Positions 7,005-13,737 of a stretch of 23,768 nucleotides of DNA are shown one piece after another. The number at the start of each line of letters is the position of its first letter. Position 1 is the first letter of the stretch. The notes beneath the pieces were generated by a model. It worked only from the letters and a program-made list of their open reading frames with translations. It did not search any database and was not told where the DNA came from. The translations under genes and the position numbers were made by a program. Origin of the DNA: DYGX01 sp035325905 (lineage in GTDB: Bacteria > Chloroflexota > Anaerolineae > Aggregatilineales > Aggregatilineaceae); assembly GCA_035325905.1 (NCBI GenBank), contig DAOKYY010000055.1:1-23768 (forward strand), given 5' to 3'.

Positions 7005-7355
7005 ATGAGTCGTGTGAAGACAGGCGTGGTGACGCGCCGCCGCCACAAGAAAATCCTGAAGATGACGAAGGGCCAGTGGGGCACCAAGCACCGGCTCTTC
7101 CGGCGCGCCAACGAAGCCATGATGAAGAGCCAGTGGTACGCCTACCGCGACCGCCGCAACCGCCGCCGCGACCTGCGCCGGCTGTGGATCACGCGGATCA
7201 ACGCGGCGGCGCGCCTCAGCGGGCTGTCCTACAGCCGCCTGATGCACGGGCTGAAGAGCGCCAATGTCGAGCTGGACCGCAAGGTTCTAGCCGATCTCGC
7301 AGTGCGCGACGCGCAAACCTTCGCCTCGATTGTGGCGCTGGCGAAGCAGTCGTAG
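7005..7355 (+). CDS. rplT: 50S ribosomal protein L20
   Basis: Seen: 116 residues, the usual length. The start ATG has GAGGAG seven bases upstream. It opens MSRVKTGVVTRRRHKKILKM and continues with ANEAMMKSQWYAYRDRRNRRRDLRRLWI, the L20 hallmark. Family knowledge: L20 binds 23S rRNA early in 50S assembly, and in several bacteria it represses its own operon. It is 45 bases after rpmI and is followed by an intrinsic terminator, so it is the last member of the infC operon. Confidence 0.97.
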   Translation: MSRVKTGVVTRRRHKKILKMTKGQWGTKHRLFRRANEAMMKSQWYAYRDRRNRRRDLRRLWITRINAAARLSGLSYSRLMHGLKSANVELDRKVLADLAVRDAQTFASIVALAKQS

Positions 7356-7382
7356 CCTGTTCCCACCGAGCACGTTCCGAAG

Positions 7383-7418
7383 ACCGGCGCCCGCCGCGAT
7401 GCGTTCCGCCGGTTTTTT
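7383..7418 (+). terminator. Intrinsic terminator after rplT
   Basis: ACCGGCG (7383-7389) pairs with CGCCGGT (7407-7413), with a GC-rich loop, and is followed by a six-T run (7413-7418). It ends the infC operon. The methyltransferase gene starts 43 bases later, so it needs either readthrough or a promoter I cannot see clearly. Confidence 0.85.
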
Positions 7419-7460
7419 GGTTGTAGCAACTCGTCGCTAATCGCTTTCCCGGAGTTCGCC

Positions 7461-8243
7461 ATGCTGATCAGCAGCCCACAAAACGAGCGTGTCAAGCTGG
7501 TGCGCATGCTTCAGCAGCAGGGCAAGGCGCGGCGCAAGCAGCAGCGGCTGGTCCTCGAAGGCGCGCGCCTGATGGCCGACGCGCTCGACGCGGGCGCGCG
7601 GCCCGATTTCGCGCTCCACGTCGCCGAGGCGGACGCGCCCGGCGCGCCCGCTCACGCCGTGTTGGAGCGCCTGCGCGCCGACCAGCGCCCCGTCTTCGAG
7701 GTCACACCGGACCTGATGGCGGCGCTTTCTGACACCGAGACGCCTCAGGGCGTGCTCGGCGTGTTCCCGCTCCCGGAACTGCCCGTGCCGGACGATCCGG
7801 CGCTGATCGTGGTCGCAGACGGCTGGCGTGACCCGGGCAATCTCGGCACGCTGATCCGCACCGGCGCGGCGGCGGGCGTGGACCTGCTGCTGCTGACGCG
7901 GGGCACGGTCGATCCGACCAATCCGAAAGCGATCCGCGCGGCGATGGGCGCGCACTACCGCGTCCCGCTGCGCACGCTGGACTGGGACTCGATCGCGGCG
8001 TCCTACCCCGCGCACCGTGTCTACCTGGCCGACGCCGCCGGAGACACGCTCTACACCGCGATCGACTGGCGCGCCCCGTCCATCATCGTCGTCGGCGGCG
8101 AGGCGCACGGCTTCGGCGCGGCGGCGGCGCGCGTGCCGCACACTCGCGTGCGAATCCCGATGGCGCCCGGCGCGGAGTCGCTCAACGCGGCAATCGCCGC
8201 CGGGGTGCTGATTTTCGCCGCTCGCGCGCACACCTTCGCCTGA
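7461..8243 (+). CDS. TrmH/SpoU-family RNA 2'-O-ribose methyltransferase
   Basis: Seen: 260 residues; ATG preceded by GGAG. The N-terminal substrate-binding domain (1-105) begins ISSPQNERVKLVRML and includes FVLEGARL-like RLVLEGARLM. The C-terminal SPOUT knot domain carries motif 1 DPGNLGTLIRTGAAAG (124-139, Arg133), motif 2 GGEAHG (212-217) and motif 3 IPMAPGAESLNAAIAAGVLIF (from 232). Family knowledge: these dimeric enzymes methylate a ribose 2'-OH in rRNA or tRNA from S-adenosylmethionine through a trefoil-knot fold. A SpoU gene right after rplT is common in several phyla and points to 23S rRNA as substrate, but the nucleotide cannot be assigned. It is separated from rplT by a terminator. 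Confidence 0.93.
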   Translation: MLISSPQNERVKLVRMLQQQGKARRKQQRLVLEGARLMADALDAGARPDFALHVAEADAPGAPAHAVLERLRADQRPVFEVTPDLMAALSDTETPQGVLGVFPLPELPVPDDPALIVVADGWRDPGNLGTLIRTGAAAGVDLLLLTRGTVDPTNPKAIRAAMGAHYRVPLRTLDWDSIAASYPAHRVYLADAAGDTLYTAIDWRAPSIIVVGGEAHGFGAAAARVPHTRVRIPMAPGAESLNAAIAAGVLIFAARAHTFA

Positions 8244-8285
8244 AAATTTCGGGAGTTTTTCACACCGTTCGTCTTTTGGGGACAG

Positions 8286-8331
8286 TATACTGAGCATGAG
8301 CGGCGCAGTCCGGTTCGGGCCGCGCCGTTTT
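8286..8331 (+). promoter_or_regulatory. Candidate -10 plus leader hairpin upstream of the TPR/TM gene
   Basis: TATACT (8286-8291) has no good -35. A hairpin closed by CGGCGC (8301-8306) and GCGCCG (8322-8327), with further inner pairs (11 bp, two bulges), follows, then TTTT. It lies inside the expected 5' leader, so it is either an attenuator or a terminator of the preceding gene. Confidence 0.4.
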
Positions 8332-8397
8332 GCGCCGCCAGCGGGTGGGGAGCCGTTTATGTGGCCGGGCGACCGGCTTGTCCGAGGAGGATGCGCG

Positions 8398-9726
8398 ATG
8401 ACGACGCCCGCCTTGCCCCCCGAACTGGCTCGCGCCGCCGATCTACTGCAATCGGGCCAGCGCGATGCCGCCGGTCGCCTGCTCAAAGCCTATTTGACGG
8501 CGCACCCGCGCGACGCCGAGGGCTGGTGGTTGATGTCCCAGGCAGTAAGCCAGCCGGCGAACGTCCGTACTTGCCTGGAGCGCGCGTTGCGGCTGCGCCC
8601 TGAGGATGACCGCGCGCGGGCGCGCCTCGCGGAGCTTGACCGGCCAGACGAGCCGGACGACTCGTTCTTCCGGTTTGAGACGCCACCACCGCCCGCTGCA
8701 CCCCGGCCCGCTACATCTGCCCCTCCGCCCTCCGCCGCGCCGTCTACGCCCTCCACGCCATCACCTGCGCGTTCGGAGCCGGCCTACAGCACCGGCGCGC
8801 CCGCGTCATTCGATCCGACGCTCGACCTGGGCGTGACCTTCGACCCATTCGCAGGCATCGAGCCTGCGGACGACCCTTTCGCGGCGCTGCGCGGGCAGCA
8901 GCCCGGCACCGGCCACCAGCCGGAATGGGGTCCCGGTCTGAGCTTTGTCAGCGAGAAGGTGCCAGCCGGCCCCGGCGCGGCCCCGGCCCGGCCCAGCCGT
9001 AAATCGGCTTCGTCAAGCACGCTGATCGGGGTGCTGGTGGTTATTTTCGCGCTGATCGCGCTGGTCAGCGTGCTGGTGCTGGCCGCCAGGCAGCGCGGCT
9101 GGATCAAGGGCGGCGGCCTGCCGGAGATGGAGACTCTGGACGCCGGGAGCTTCTCGATCGAGTATCCTGAGGCGTGGGGCGGCGTGTGCAAAGCCGATCC
9201 GCAGGGCTACACCGTGTGCGGCGTCGCCAACGACCCGCGCTACAATGAGGTCGATTATTTCACCGGCGCAGAGCTGGATTTCGGACAGATGCTTTCGAGC
9301 GCGATGAGCGGGCTGCTCAGTTTTCAGGAATCCCCCGATCTGCTCGTCTCCGTGATCGCGATGGACGTGCCGCAGAACTCTGGCCGCTACTTCGCGAGCA
9401 GCGAGGCGAAAATGGTCTATGAAATGTACACCGAGTACGGCTTGCTCGATGGGGTGGACTACCAGCTTGACTATGACGAGAGCGCCCCGCAGATCGACGG
9501 GCATACGGCGAGCGTCTACCGCGTCTCGCTGCGCGATACCGGCAGCTCGCTTGAAGATTTCGTGATGGGCGGCGGCGGAGACTCAGCCTACTATGACGTG
9601 TACATTCCCCACAGCGATAAGATGTTCTGGATGACCGTGCGCGTCACCGCCTTTAACGACCGGGAGGAGATTCCGCACGACGTGATCGAGCACATGATCG
9701 ACTCGATTGACCTGAAAACCTCTTGA
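8398..9726 (+). CDS. TPR-containing single-pass membrane protein with extracytoplasmic domain
   Basis: Seen: 442 residues from the ATG at 8398, preceded by GAGGAGG seven bases away; the frame extends up to 8296, but without a ribosome-binding site. Architecture: residues 1-80 are helical repeats of tetratricopeptide type (LLQSGQRDAAGRLLKAYL, then a second repeat ending LRLRPEDDRARARLAEL). Residues 95-205 are a low-complexity Pro/Ala/Ser linker with two F-D-P-F-A segments. A membrane helix spans about 208-230, flanked by RKS and RQR. The C-terminal 200 residues have the pattern SFSIEYPEAW, seen at the start of PsbP/DUF-like surface domains. By the positive-inside rule the TPR part is cytoplasmic. 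No catalytic motif is seen. Proteins of this architecture are frequent in Chloroflexota; the role is unknown. It converges on the next gene with a 49-base spacer. Confidence 0.8.
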   Translation: MTTPALPPELARAADLLQSGQRDAAGRLLKAYLTAHPRDAEGWWLMSQAVSQPANVRTCLERALRLRPEDDRARARLAELDRPDEPDDSFFRFETPPPPAAPRPATSAPPPSAAPSTPSTPSPARSEPAYSTGAPASFDPTLDLGVTFDPFAGIEPADDPFAALRGQQPGTGHQPEWGPGLSFVSEKVPAGPGAAPARPSRKSASSSTLIGVLVVIFALIALVSVLVLAARQRGWIKGGGLPEMETLDAGSFSIEYPEAWGGVCKADPQGYTVCGVANDPRYNEVDYFTGAELDFGQMLSSAMSGLLSFQESPDLLVSVIAMDVPQNSGRYFASSEAKMVYEMYTEYGLLDGVDYQLDYDESAPQIDGHTASVYRVSLRDTGSSLEDFVMGGGGDSAYYDVYIPHSDKMFWMTVRVTAFNDREEIPHDVIEHMIDSIDLKTS

Positions 9727-9775
9727 ACGCGATGGTTTTAGGCTGGCAGGTGGCTGGCGCGAGGGAAGCGGGCGA

Positions 9776-10615
9776 TCAGCGCTCCATCGGCGGGATTCCG
9801 CTCGCTGGCGGCGCGGGCCGGAAACTCTGTCGCGCCCGGCAGATCGGGCAGCGGGCCGGGGCGTTCACGCGGATGTCCGCCATCACGGTCGCGACGTAGT
9901 CTGCGCGCAGGAGGGTATTGATCATGACGCGGCGCTCGCGCTCGTCATGCGCGTAGGCGGTCAGAAAGACGATCTGGTCGGACGCGAAGACGATCTCGAC
10001 GTGGTCCGGCGCGATCCCGCCGCGTTCGAGCGCAGCCAGCAGCTCGGCGCGGCGCGTTTCGTTCAGCGCCAGCAGCTTTTCCGGGTCTTCGTTAGCGTCG
10101 GCGGGCGCGGAAGCCGGAAGCGCAGAGGGCGTTTCCCAGGGGTTTGCCCGCGCGGGCGCCGCGATGGGACGGGCGGGGGACGCGACCCGGTTGGCCGCGC
10201 CATTGGACACGTTCGGGTAGTACGGGCGTCCGGCCTGCCAGGCGTTCCAGCGGCGCAGCAACTGCTCAAGGACGGTGCGCTCGTTCGCCGTTTCCCAATA
10301 GGCGGGCGGTGTCGGGCGACCCCGGCGCCAGCGCAGCGCGAGGTTGGCGCGCTGGGTGTCCAACCGGCGGATGCGCGCCATGATCACGGCGCCCAGCGCC
10401 AGAGGGGGCTGATCGCTTTCCTCACGCGCGATCAGGTCTTCGATCAGGCGGCGCTCGGCCGCGGCGGCGCTCAAGAGCGCGTCCAGCCCGTTGGCTTCCG
10501 CGCAGTCGTGACAGCCGTTCCGCACGTTTTCGAGGCGTGCGATTTTGTGCTGCGCCTCGACCAGCTGCTCCTCTAGAAAAGCCCGCTCTCGCTGCCGTGC
10601 GCCATTCGCGTCCAT
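9776..10615 (-). CDS. Hypothetical protein with coiled coil, two CxxC pairs and a BON-like C-terminal region
   Basis: Not recognised as a named family. Seen: 279 residues. Residues 5-32 are a likely coiled coil. CHDC (35-38) and CPIC (256-259) are two CxxC pairs that could jointly hold a metal. A Pro/Ala-rich linker covers 140-178. Residues 180-250 have alternating beta/helix character, with IVFASDQIVFLTAYAHD and a later VATVMADIRV that resembles a BON domain in layout only. No signal peptide or membrane helix is present, so it is probably cytosolic. It has a near-consensus promoter (10641-10668) and a weak ribosome-binding site. It diverges from the SLOG gene, with 162 bases between starts, so joint regulation is possible. 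The reading frame is reliable; function is open. Confidence 0.7.
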   Translation of the reverse strand: MDANGARQRERAFLEEQLVEAQHKIARLENVRNGCHDCAEANGLDALLSAAAAERRLIEDLIAREESDQPPLALGAVIMARIRRLDTQRANLALRWRRGRPTPPAYWETANERTVLEQLLRRWNAWQAGRPYYPNVSNGAANRVASPARPIAAPARANPWETPSALPASAPADANEDPEKLLALNETRRAELLAALERGGIAPDHVEIVFASDQIVFLTAYAHDERERRVMINTLLRADYVATVMADIRVNAPARCPICRARQSFRPAPPASGIPPMER

Positions 10616-10640
10616 AGTAACGTCACACCCTCGCCCGACG

Positions 10641-10668
10641 ATCCTAGCCCGCTTCCCTGGCCTGTCAA
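10641..10668 (-). promoter_or_regulatory. Promoter of the two-CxxC hypothetical gene
   Basis: On the minus strand a perfect TTGACA (10668-10663), a 16-base spacer, then TAGGAT (10646-10641). Transcription should start near 10634, about 20 bases before the ATG. Confidence 0.7.
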
Positions 10669-10722
10669 CCTATCACCCGCTCCCGGCGCAGCGGCGAGGT
10701 GCGCGCCCTCCGGCACGCGGAC

Positions 10723-10761
10723 TATAATCAGACTGCGCCCCGGCTTGGCGGCGCGCCGAGC
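10723..10761 (+). promoter_or_regulatory. Candidate -10 (TATAAT) and leader hairpin of the SLOG gene
   Basis: A consensus TATAAT (10723-10728) lies in a GC-rich spacer, with no clear -35. An 8-bp hairpin, GCTTGGCG (10743-10750) with CGCCGAGC (10754-10761), starts about eight bases after the expected transcript start and ends just before the ribosome-binding site GGAGAA. Confidence 0.5.
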
Positions 10762-10777
10762 GCCTGGAGAAGCGACA

Positions 10778-11515
10778 ATGGCCGAGTTCCCGCGATTCCT
10801 GATTCCATTCGAGACCGGGCCAGCGCGCGCGGTGGCCGTGCCGCCAGACACCGATCCCGGCGCGGCGCTGGCGGCGCTCGATCTGCCGCCCTACCGGGCG
10901 GTCGTCGTGGTGCATGGCGGCGCGAGCGCGATGGAGCCGGACCTGATCGATGACGTGACGCGCTTCTTCGCGGCGAGCCTCGCCCCATTCGCCGAGCAGC
11001 GCCGGGTCCTGGTGGCGGATGGCGGCACGCAGGCCGGGACGATGGCGGCCCTCGGCGCGGCCCGGCGCGCGATCGGCGGGACGTTTCCGCTGGTGGGCGT
11101 CGCGCCGCGCGGCGCAGTCAGCTATCCCGGCGCCGGCCCGTCCCCCGACGACCGCCCCCCGCTTGACGCTGGGCACTCGCATTTCGTGCTGATCGAGGCG
11201 GATACGTTCGGCGTCGAGAGCAGCCTGCTGGTGGGCTTGCTGCGCGGGGCGCAGGTGCCCGGCGTCGCGCTGATCGTCAACGGCGGCCCGATTGTGCGCG
11301 AGGAGGTCGCGGCGCACGCCGCGTTGGGCCACCCGGTGATCGCGGTCGCTGGATCAGGGCGCGCCGCCGACGAGCTGGCCGATCCGGGCAGCGCGCTCCG
11401 CGCCGGGATGGCGGGCGCGGCAATCACGATTGTCTCTCTGGCGGACCCGCCGAGCCTCACCGCCGCGCTGGAGCGCGCGCTGCTGCCGTCTCACCATTCG
11501 CAAGACGAGGCTTAG
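10778..11515 (+). CDS. Stand-alone SLOG/LSDAT-type protein (TRPM N-terminal domain homologue)
   Basis: Seen: 245 residues from the ATG with GGAGAA seven bases upstream; a TTG at 10745 in frame lies inside the leader hairpin. A Rossmann-like series of motifs runs through the whole protein: VVVVHGGAS (42-50), VADGGTQAGTM (79-89), PLVGVAPRG (104-112), HSHFVLIE (133-140), FGVES (144-148), VNGGPIVREEV (167-177) and VIAVAGSGRAADELAD (187-202). The last, with NGG and the DGGT block, is the hallmark shared with the N-terminal region of animal TRPM channels (GSGRxxD). Family knowledge: the SLOG superfamily binds nucleotide-derived ligands, and the prokaryotic LSDAT branch is predicted to sense them, often in immune or stress systems. 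Here it has no fused effector, so ligand and output are unknown. It diverges from the two-CxxC gene and converges on thioredoxin. Confidence 0.8.
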   Translation: MAEFPRFLIPFETGPARAVAVPPDTDPGAALAALDLPPYRAVVVVHGGASAMEPDLIDDVTRFFAASLAPFAEQRRVLVADGGTQAGTMAALGAARRAIGGTFPLVGVAPRGAVSYPGAGPSPDDRPPLDAGHSHFVLIEADTFGVESSLLVGLLRGAQVPGVALIVNGGPIVREEVAAHAALGHPVIAVAGSGRAADELADPGSALRAGMAGAAITIVSLADPPSLTAALERALLPSHHSQDEA

Positions 11516-11548
11516 CGCGCAGACGCTCTGGCTTTGACGCGCGCCGCG

Positions 11549-11956
11549 TCAATTCAGGCTGAGAAGCTGCTGCTTGAGCTTTTCGGTCCCCGCGACGCCA
11601 TGATTAACTTGGCGCAGCGTCCCGCGCCCGTCCAGCACGAAGGTCGTGGGAACGCTCAGCACGCCCCAGCGATCCGCCGCGTCTGGCTGGTTGAGCGCAT
11701 CCACCTCGATCACCTGGACGCTGCCGTGCAGCTCGTCCAGCAGGCGCCGGATCGCCGGTCGCTGCTGGGTCCGGCACGGGGCGCAGCTTGGCGAAGTGAA
11801 GTAGACGATGGCCGGGATGCCCGGTCGCAGACCGTCGAGCAGCGGATCGCGGTCGGCGGCTTGCGCGGCGCGCCGGATTTGCCAGCAGCAGACCGCGCGG
11901 TAGGCCAGCAGTCCGGCGGCGGCGGCGAGCGCCAGAATCAGCAGACGCTCGATCAT
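11549..11956 (-). CDS. Membrane-anchored thioredoxin-fold protein (CAPC active site)
   Basis: Seen: 135 residues. A hydrophobic N-terminal segment (about 3-20) is a membrane anchor, followed by a thioredoxin fold: PAIVYFTSPSCAPC with the redox pair Cys58/Cys61, VIEVDALNQ, and the cis-proline loop SVPT (Pro103). Two further cysteines (23-24) end the anchor. Family knowledge: such proteins exchange disulfides; the position of the anchor and the charge pattern do not settle on which side of the membrane it works. Its ATG overlaps the stop of the DUF4395 gene (ATGA), so it is translationally coupled. The thioredoxin-DUF4395 pairing recurs in actinobacteria and Chloroflexota, including the thiX region of mycobacteria as I recall it, where it is linked to sulfur or thiol metabolism. 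The family is certain; the client is not. Confidence 0.9.
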   Translation of the reverse strand: MIERLLILALAAAAGLLAYRAVCCWQIRRAAQAADRDPLLDGLRPGIPAIVYFTSPSCAPCRTQQRPAIRRLLDELHGSVQVIEVDALNQPDAADRWGVLSVPTTFVLDGRGTLRQVNHGVAGTEKLKQQLLSLN

Positions 11957-12411
11957 CGCGCTCCCTCAGTCCGCGAGCGGGTAAACCCCGGCACGCCCAG
12001 CCGGTTGAGCCAGTAGTACAGCATGCACCCGGCGCACCAGCCCGCGAACAGGTTCAGGCTCGCCAGCGCAATCACGACGATGATCAGCGCCCAACCGGCA
12101 ATCGAGACGCCCACCAATACGAGCAGCGTGCCGAGCGTAACGGCCACGCCGCCCAAAAGCTGCGCGAAGCGGTGCGGCTCAGGGTTGTCCGGGATGGCGC
12201 GCGAGCGCATGATCCCGGCCGGTTTCAGCAGGTGGCGATAGATGCGCGTGAACAGCCCCAGCGGGGGAATCGCCGCCGAGAGCAACATGATCACGCCGGT
12301 GACGCCGCTAATCGCGGGCGCGGCCAGCACGAACGCCAGCCCAAGCAGCGTAATCGTGAAAATCTGGTTGGTGCGTATCGCGCTGTGATCCACGTCACGT
12401 TCGGTGTTCAT
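11953..12411 (-). CDS. DUF4395 membrane protein
   Basis: Seen: 152 residues, ATG with GAGGAG six bases upstream. It opens with DHSAIRTNQIFTI, the N-terminal DUF4395 pattern. There are about four hydrophobic helices (roughly 17-35, 37-55, 85-104, 106-125). It ends with NLFAGWCAGCMLYYWLNRLG, where the conserved CxxC sits at the end of the last helix. Family knowledge: DUF4395 has no proven activity, but its conserved cysteines and constant linkage to thioredoxin suggest a membrane partner for thiol or electron transfer; this is an inference. It is the first gene of a two-gene operon and is preceded by a 255-base structured leader containing a cysteine-bearing leader peptide. Confidence 0.88.
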   Translation of the reverse strand: MNTERDVDHSAIRTNQIFTITLLGLAFVLAAPAISGVTGVIMLLSAAIPPLGLFTRIYRHLLKPAGIMRSRAIPDNPEPHRFAQLLGGVAVTLGTLLVLVGVSIAGWALIIVVIALASLNLFAGWCAGCMLYYWLNRLGVPGFTRSRTEGAR

Positions 12412-12666
12412 TGGTGCTCCTCAGTTCCGTGCAAAGCTCCGGCACAAAAAACGGCCAACGGGCAAAACAAAAGCGTGGCGATCGCCCGTTTGTTGCGAGC
12501 AGAATGTCTGCCCGCTCCTGGGAACGTGTGCCACGCCGTTCAGCCGTTGGCCTGGTGGTTTGTCGCTAGGTCGTCAGGTCCGATGGCGGTGGCTCAACGC
12601 CCCCGCTCCAGACACATGCAGCTTCGATGGTATTCCATCCGTGCGCCTCTTGTGATGCCCGTCTCT
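12412..12666 (-). promoter_or_regulatory. Structured leader/attenuator of the DUF4395-thioredoxin operon
   Basis: This covers the gap between the GNAT gene and DUF4395. Minus-strand RNA, 5' to 3', contains a small ORF (12638-12594) and then: region 1 GCGGGGGC (12606-12599); region 2 GCCACCGCC (12593-12585); region 3 GGCGTGGC (12537-12530); a 9-bp hairpin GCGGGCAGA/CAT/TCTGCTCGC; region 4 GCCACGCT (12479-12472) followed by TTTTGTTTT; and an outer stem GGCCAACGG (12552-12544) with CCGTTGGCC (12461-12453), followed by G and six T. Pairs 1:2, 2:3 and 3:4 are mutually exclusive. ACGGGC (12489-12484) with GCCCGT (12463-12458) offers a further alternative. The pairing is visible in the sequence; the regulatory role is inferred. 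Confidence 0.6.
12594..12638 (-). CDS. Candidate leader peptide MEYHRSCMCLERGR (Cys-Met-Cys)
   Basis: A 14-codon ORF with ATG at 12638 and TGA at 12596-12594, preceded by AAGAGG seven bases upstream. It starts about 28 bases after the predicted transcript start. Cys codons are 7 and 9 (TGC, TGT). The TGA directly abuts region 2 of the downstream stem system, and the last codons contain region 1. A ribosome waiting at either Cys codon would cover region 1 and leave region 2 free to pair with region 3, which favours antitermination. Finishing at the stop would cover region 2 and allow the terminator-like stems. It is too short to judge by coding statistics, so the support is positional. Confidence 0.5.
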   Translation of the reverse strand: MEYHRSCMCLERGR

Positions 12667-12672
12667 GATCGG

Positions 12673-12702
12673 ATTGTACCGAATAAAGACGATAAACGTC
12701 AA
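12673..12702 (-). promoter_or_regulatory. Promoter of the DUF4395-thioredoxin operon
   Basis: On the minus strand TTGACG (12702-12697), an 18-base spacer, then TACAAT (12678-12673). It lies in the most A+T-rich stretch nearby. The transcript should start near 12666. Confidence 0.75.
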
Positions 12703-12709
12703 CTTTATC
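12691..12709. promoter_or_regulatory. Candidate operator GATAAA-N7-TTTATC over the -35 box
   Basis: A perfect dyad of six-base arms, GATAAA (12691-12696) and TTTATC (12704-12709), with a seven-base centre that contains the -35 hexamer. Flanking AAGAC and TCTTG add partial symmetry. The position suits a dimeric repressor; the regulator is unknown. Confidence 0.45.
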
Positions 12710-12740
12710 TTGTCGCCGCCGGAATTATCCCTTCAGCCGC

Positions 12741-13685
12741 TTACAGCGCCCGCGCGTAAAGGTGCTGGATGTACGGCTCCGGCGCAGGCTCGGCGTCCAC
12801 CTGCGCGATGACGTGATCCCACGCGAAGCTGATCAGCTCCTCGTAGCCGTGATGCGTGGCCCAGTCGCGCAGCGCCATCACCAGGAGCGGGCTGATCGGG
12901 CGGCGCGACCAGATAAAGGCGTGCACGCGCTGCGGCTGGTCGCGGTCCTGCTGCAACAGCGCGTAGGCTTCCTGGCCGGTGACGGTCAGATGCAGGCGCG
13001 CCGTCTCGATCTCGACGATCTCCGGGACGCTGTTCCAGAAGCCGGGCGGCATCCGGTCCCATTCCTGGCGGGCGTTCTGATAGCGCCCCAGCGGCATATG
13101 CCAGCCGTCGATCTGGCGCGGATCGAAGGTCGTCAACTCGGACGCTTTGTAGAACACGCGCCCTTCCTGCGCCTTGAAGACGACGCGCTGGCCGGTGTGG
13201 GCGCGGATGAAGCGGTGATGCTCGTAGAGCGCGGCTTCGGGCGCGGCGTGGGCGACCGTCACGCGCTTGCAGCGGATCGCCTCGGCGATCTGCTGGATAT
13301 AGGTCAGCAGCGCGCTCCCCAGCCCGATCTCATCGAAATCGGGGTCCACCATCAGCCGGGCGATATTGATATGATGGCCGAACGGCTCCGGCTCGCGGCC
13401 AATGTAGATCTCGGCCTCGGCGCCGACGCGCCCGCCGACCTCGGCCACCAGCGGAATCCCGTCGCTGCCGCGCAGCAGATTGGCGATGTGGACCGCGCAC
13501 ATCTCGACGCTGGCCCAGGGTCCGGCGTTCTGCCAGCGCTCGAAGAGGGTCAGGTCCTCGTACTCCGCCGTAACCGGCTCGCCGCCGGGGCCGCGTCGCG
13601 TCCAGGTTTCGACATTCGCCGTCGTCAGCGCGGTAATGGCGGCGGAATCGGCCAGGTTGGCTTGCCGTACCGTGATCTGAGACAT
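12741..13685 (-). CDS. GNAT-family acetyltransferase
   Basis: Seen: 314 residues; ATG with AGGAG seven bases upstream. The N-terminal half (about 3-165) is a GNAT domain: ITVRQANLADSAAITALT start, the beta4 strand INIARLMVDPDF, and the acetyl-CoA loop DEIGLGSALL (119-128), then HAAPEAALYEHHRFI. The second half (166-314) has no motif I recognise and may be a degenerate second GNAT fold, as in two-domain members. Family knowledge: these transfer an acetyl group from acetyl-CoA to an amine; the substrate cannot be inferred. It lies 52 bases after another GNAT gene on the same strand, so the two may be one transcript. A strong promoter for the next operon lies just past its stop. Confidence 0.85.
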   Translation of the reverse strand: MSQITVRQANLADSAAITALTTANVETWTRRGPGGEPVTAEYEDLTLFERWQNAGPWASVEMCAVHIANLLRGSDGIPLVAEVGGRVGAEAEIYIGREPEPFGHHINIARLMVDPDFDEIGLGSALLTYIQQIAEAIRCKRVTVAHAAPEAALYEHHRFIRAHTGQRVVFKAQEGRVFYKASELTTFDPRQIDGWHMPLGRYQNARQEWDRMPPGFWNSVPEIVEIETARLHLTVTGQEAYALLQQDRDQPQRVHAFIWSRRPISPLLVMALRDWATHHGYEELISFAWDHVIAQVDAEPAPEPYIQHLYARAL

Positions 13686-13737
13686 ACCAGGCTCCTGCGG
13701 ATGGGTTGATCCGGTCCTGTCGATTCTGCAACGAATT

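Noticed and set aside
8296..8397. N-terminal extension of the TPR/TM protein from ATG 8296
   Set aside because: It passes through the leader hairpin and lacks a ribosome-binding site; ATG 8398 has GAGGAGG at correct spacing.
12412..12666. Known riboswitch classes (cobalamin, TPP, SAM, glycine) in the thioredoxin-operon leader
   Set aside because: I looked for their conserved cores by eye and found none; a covariance-model scan would be decisive and could not be run.
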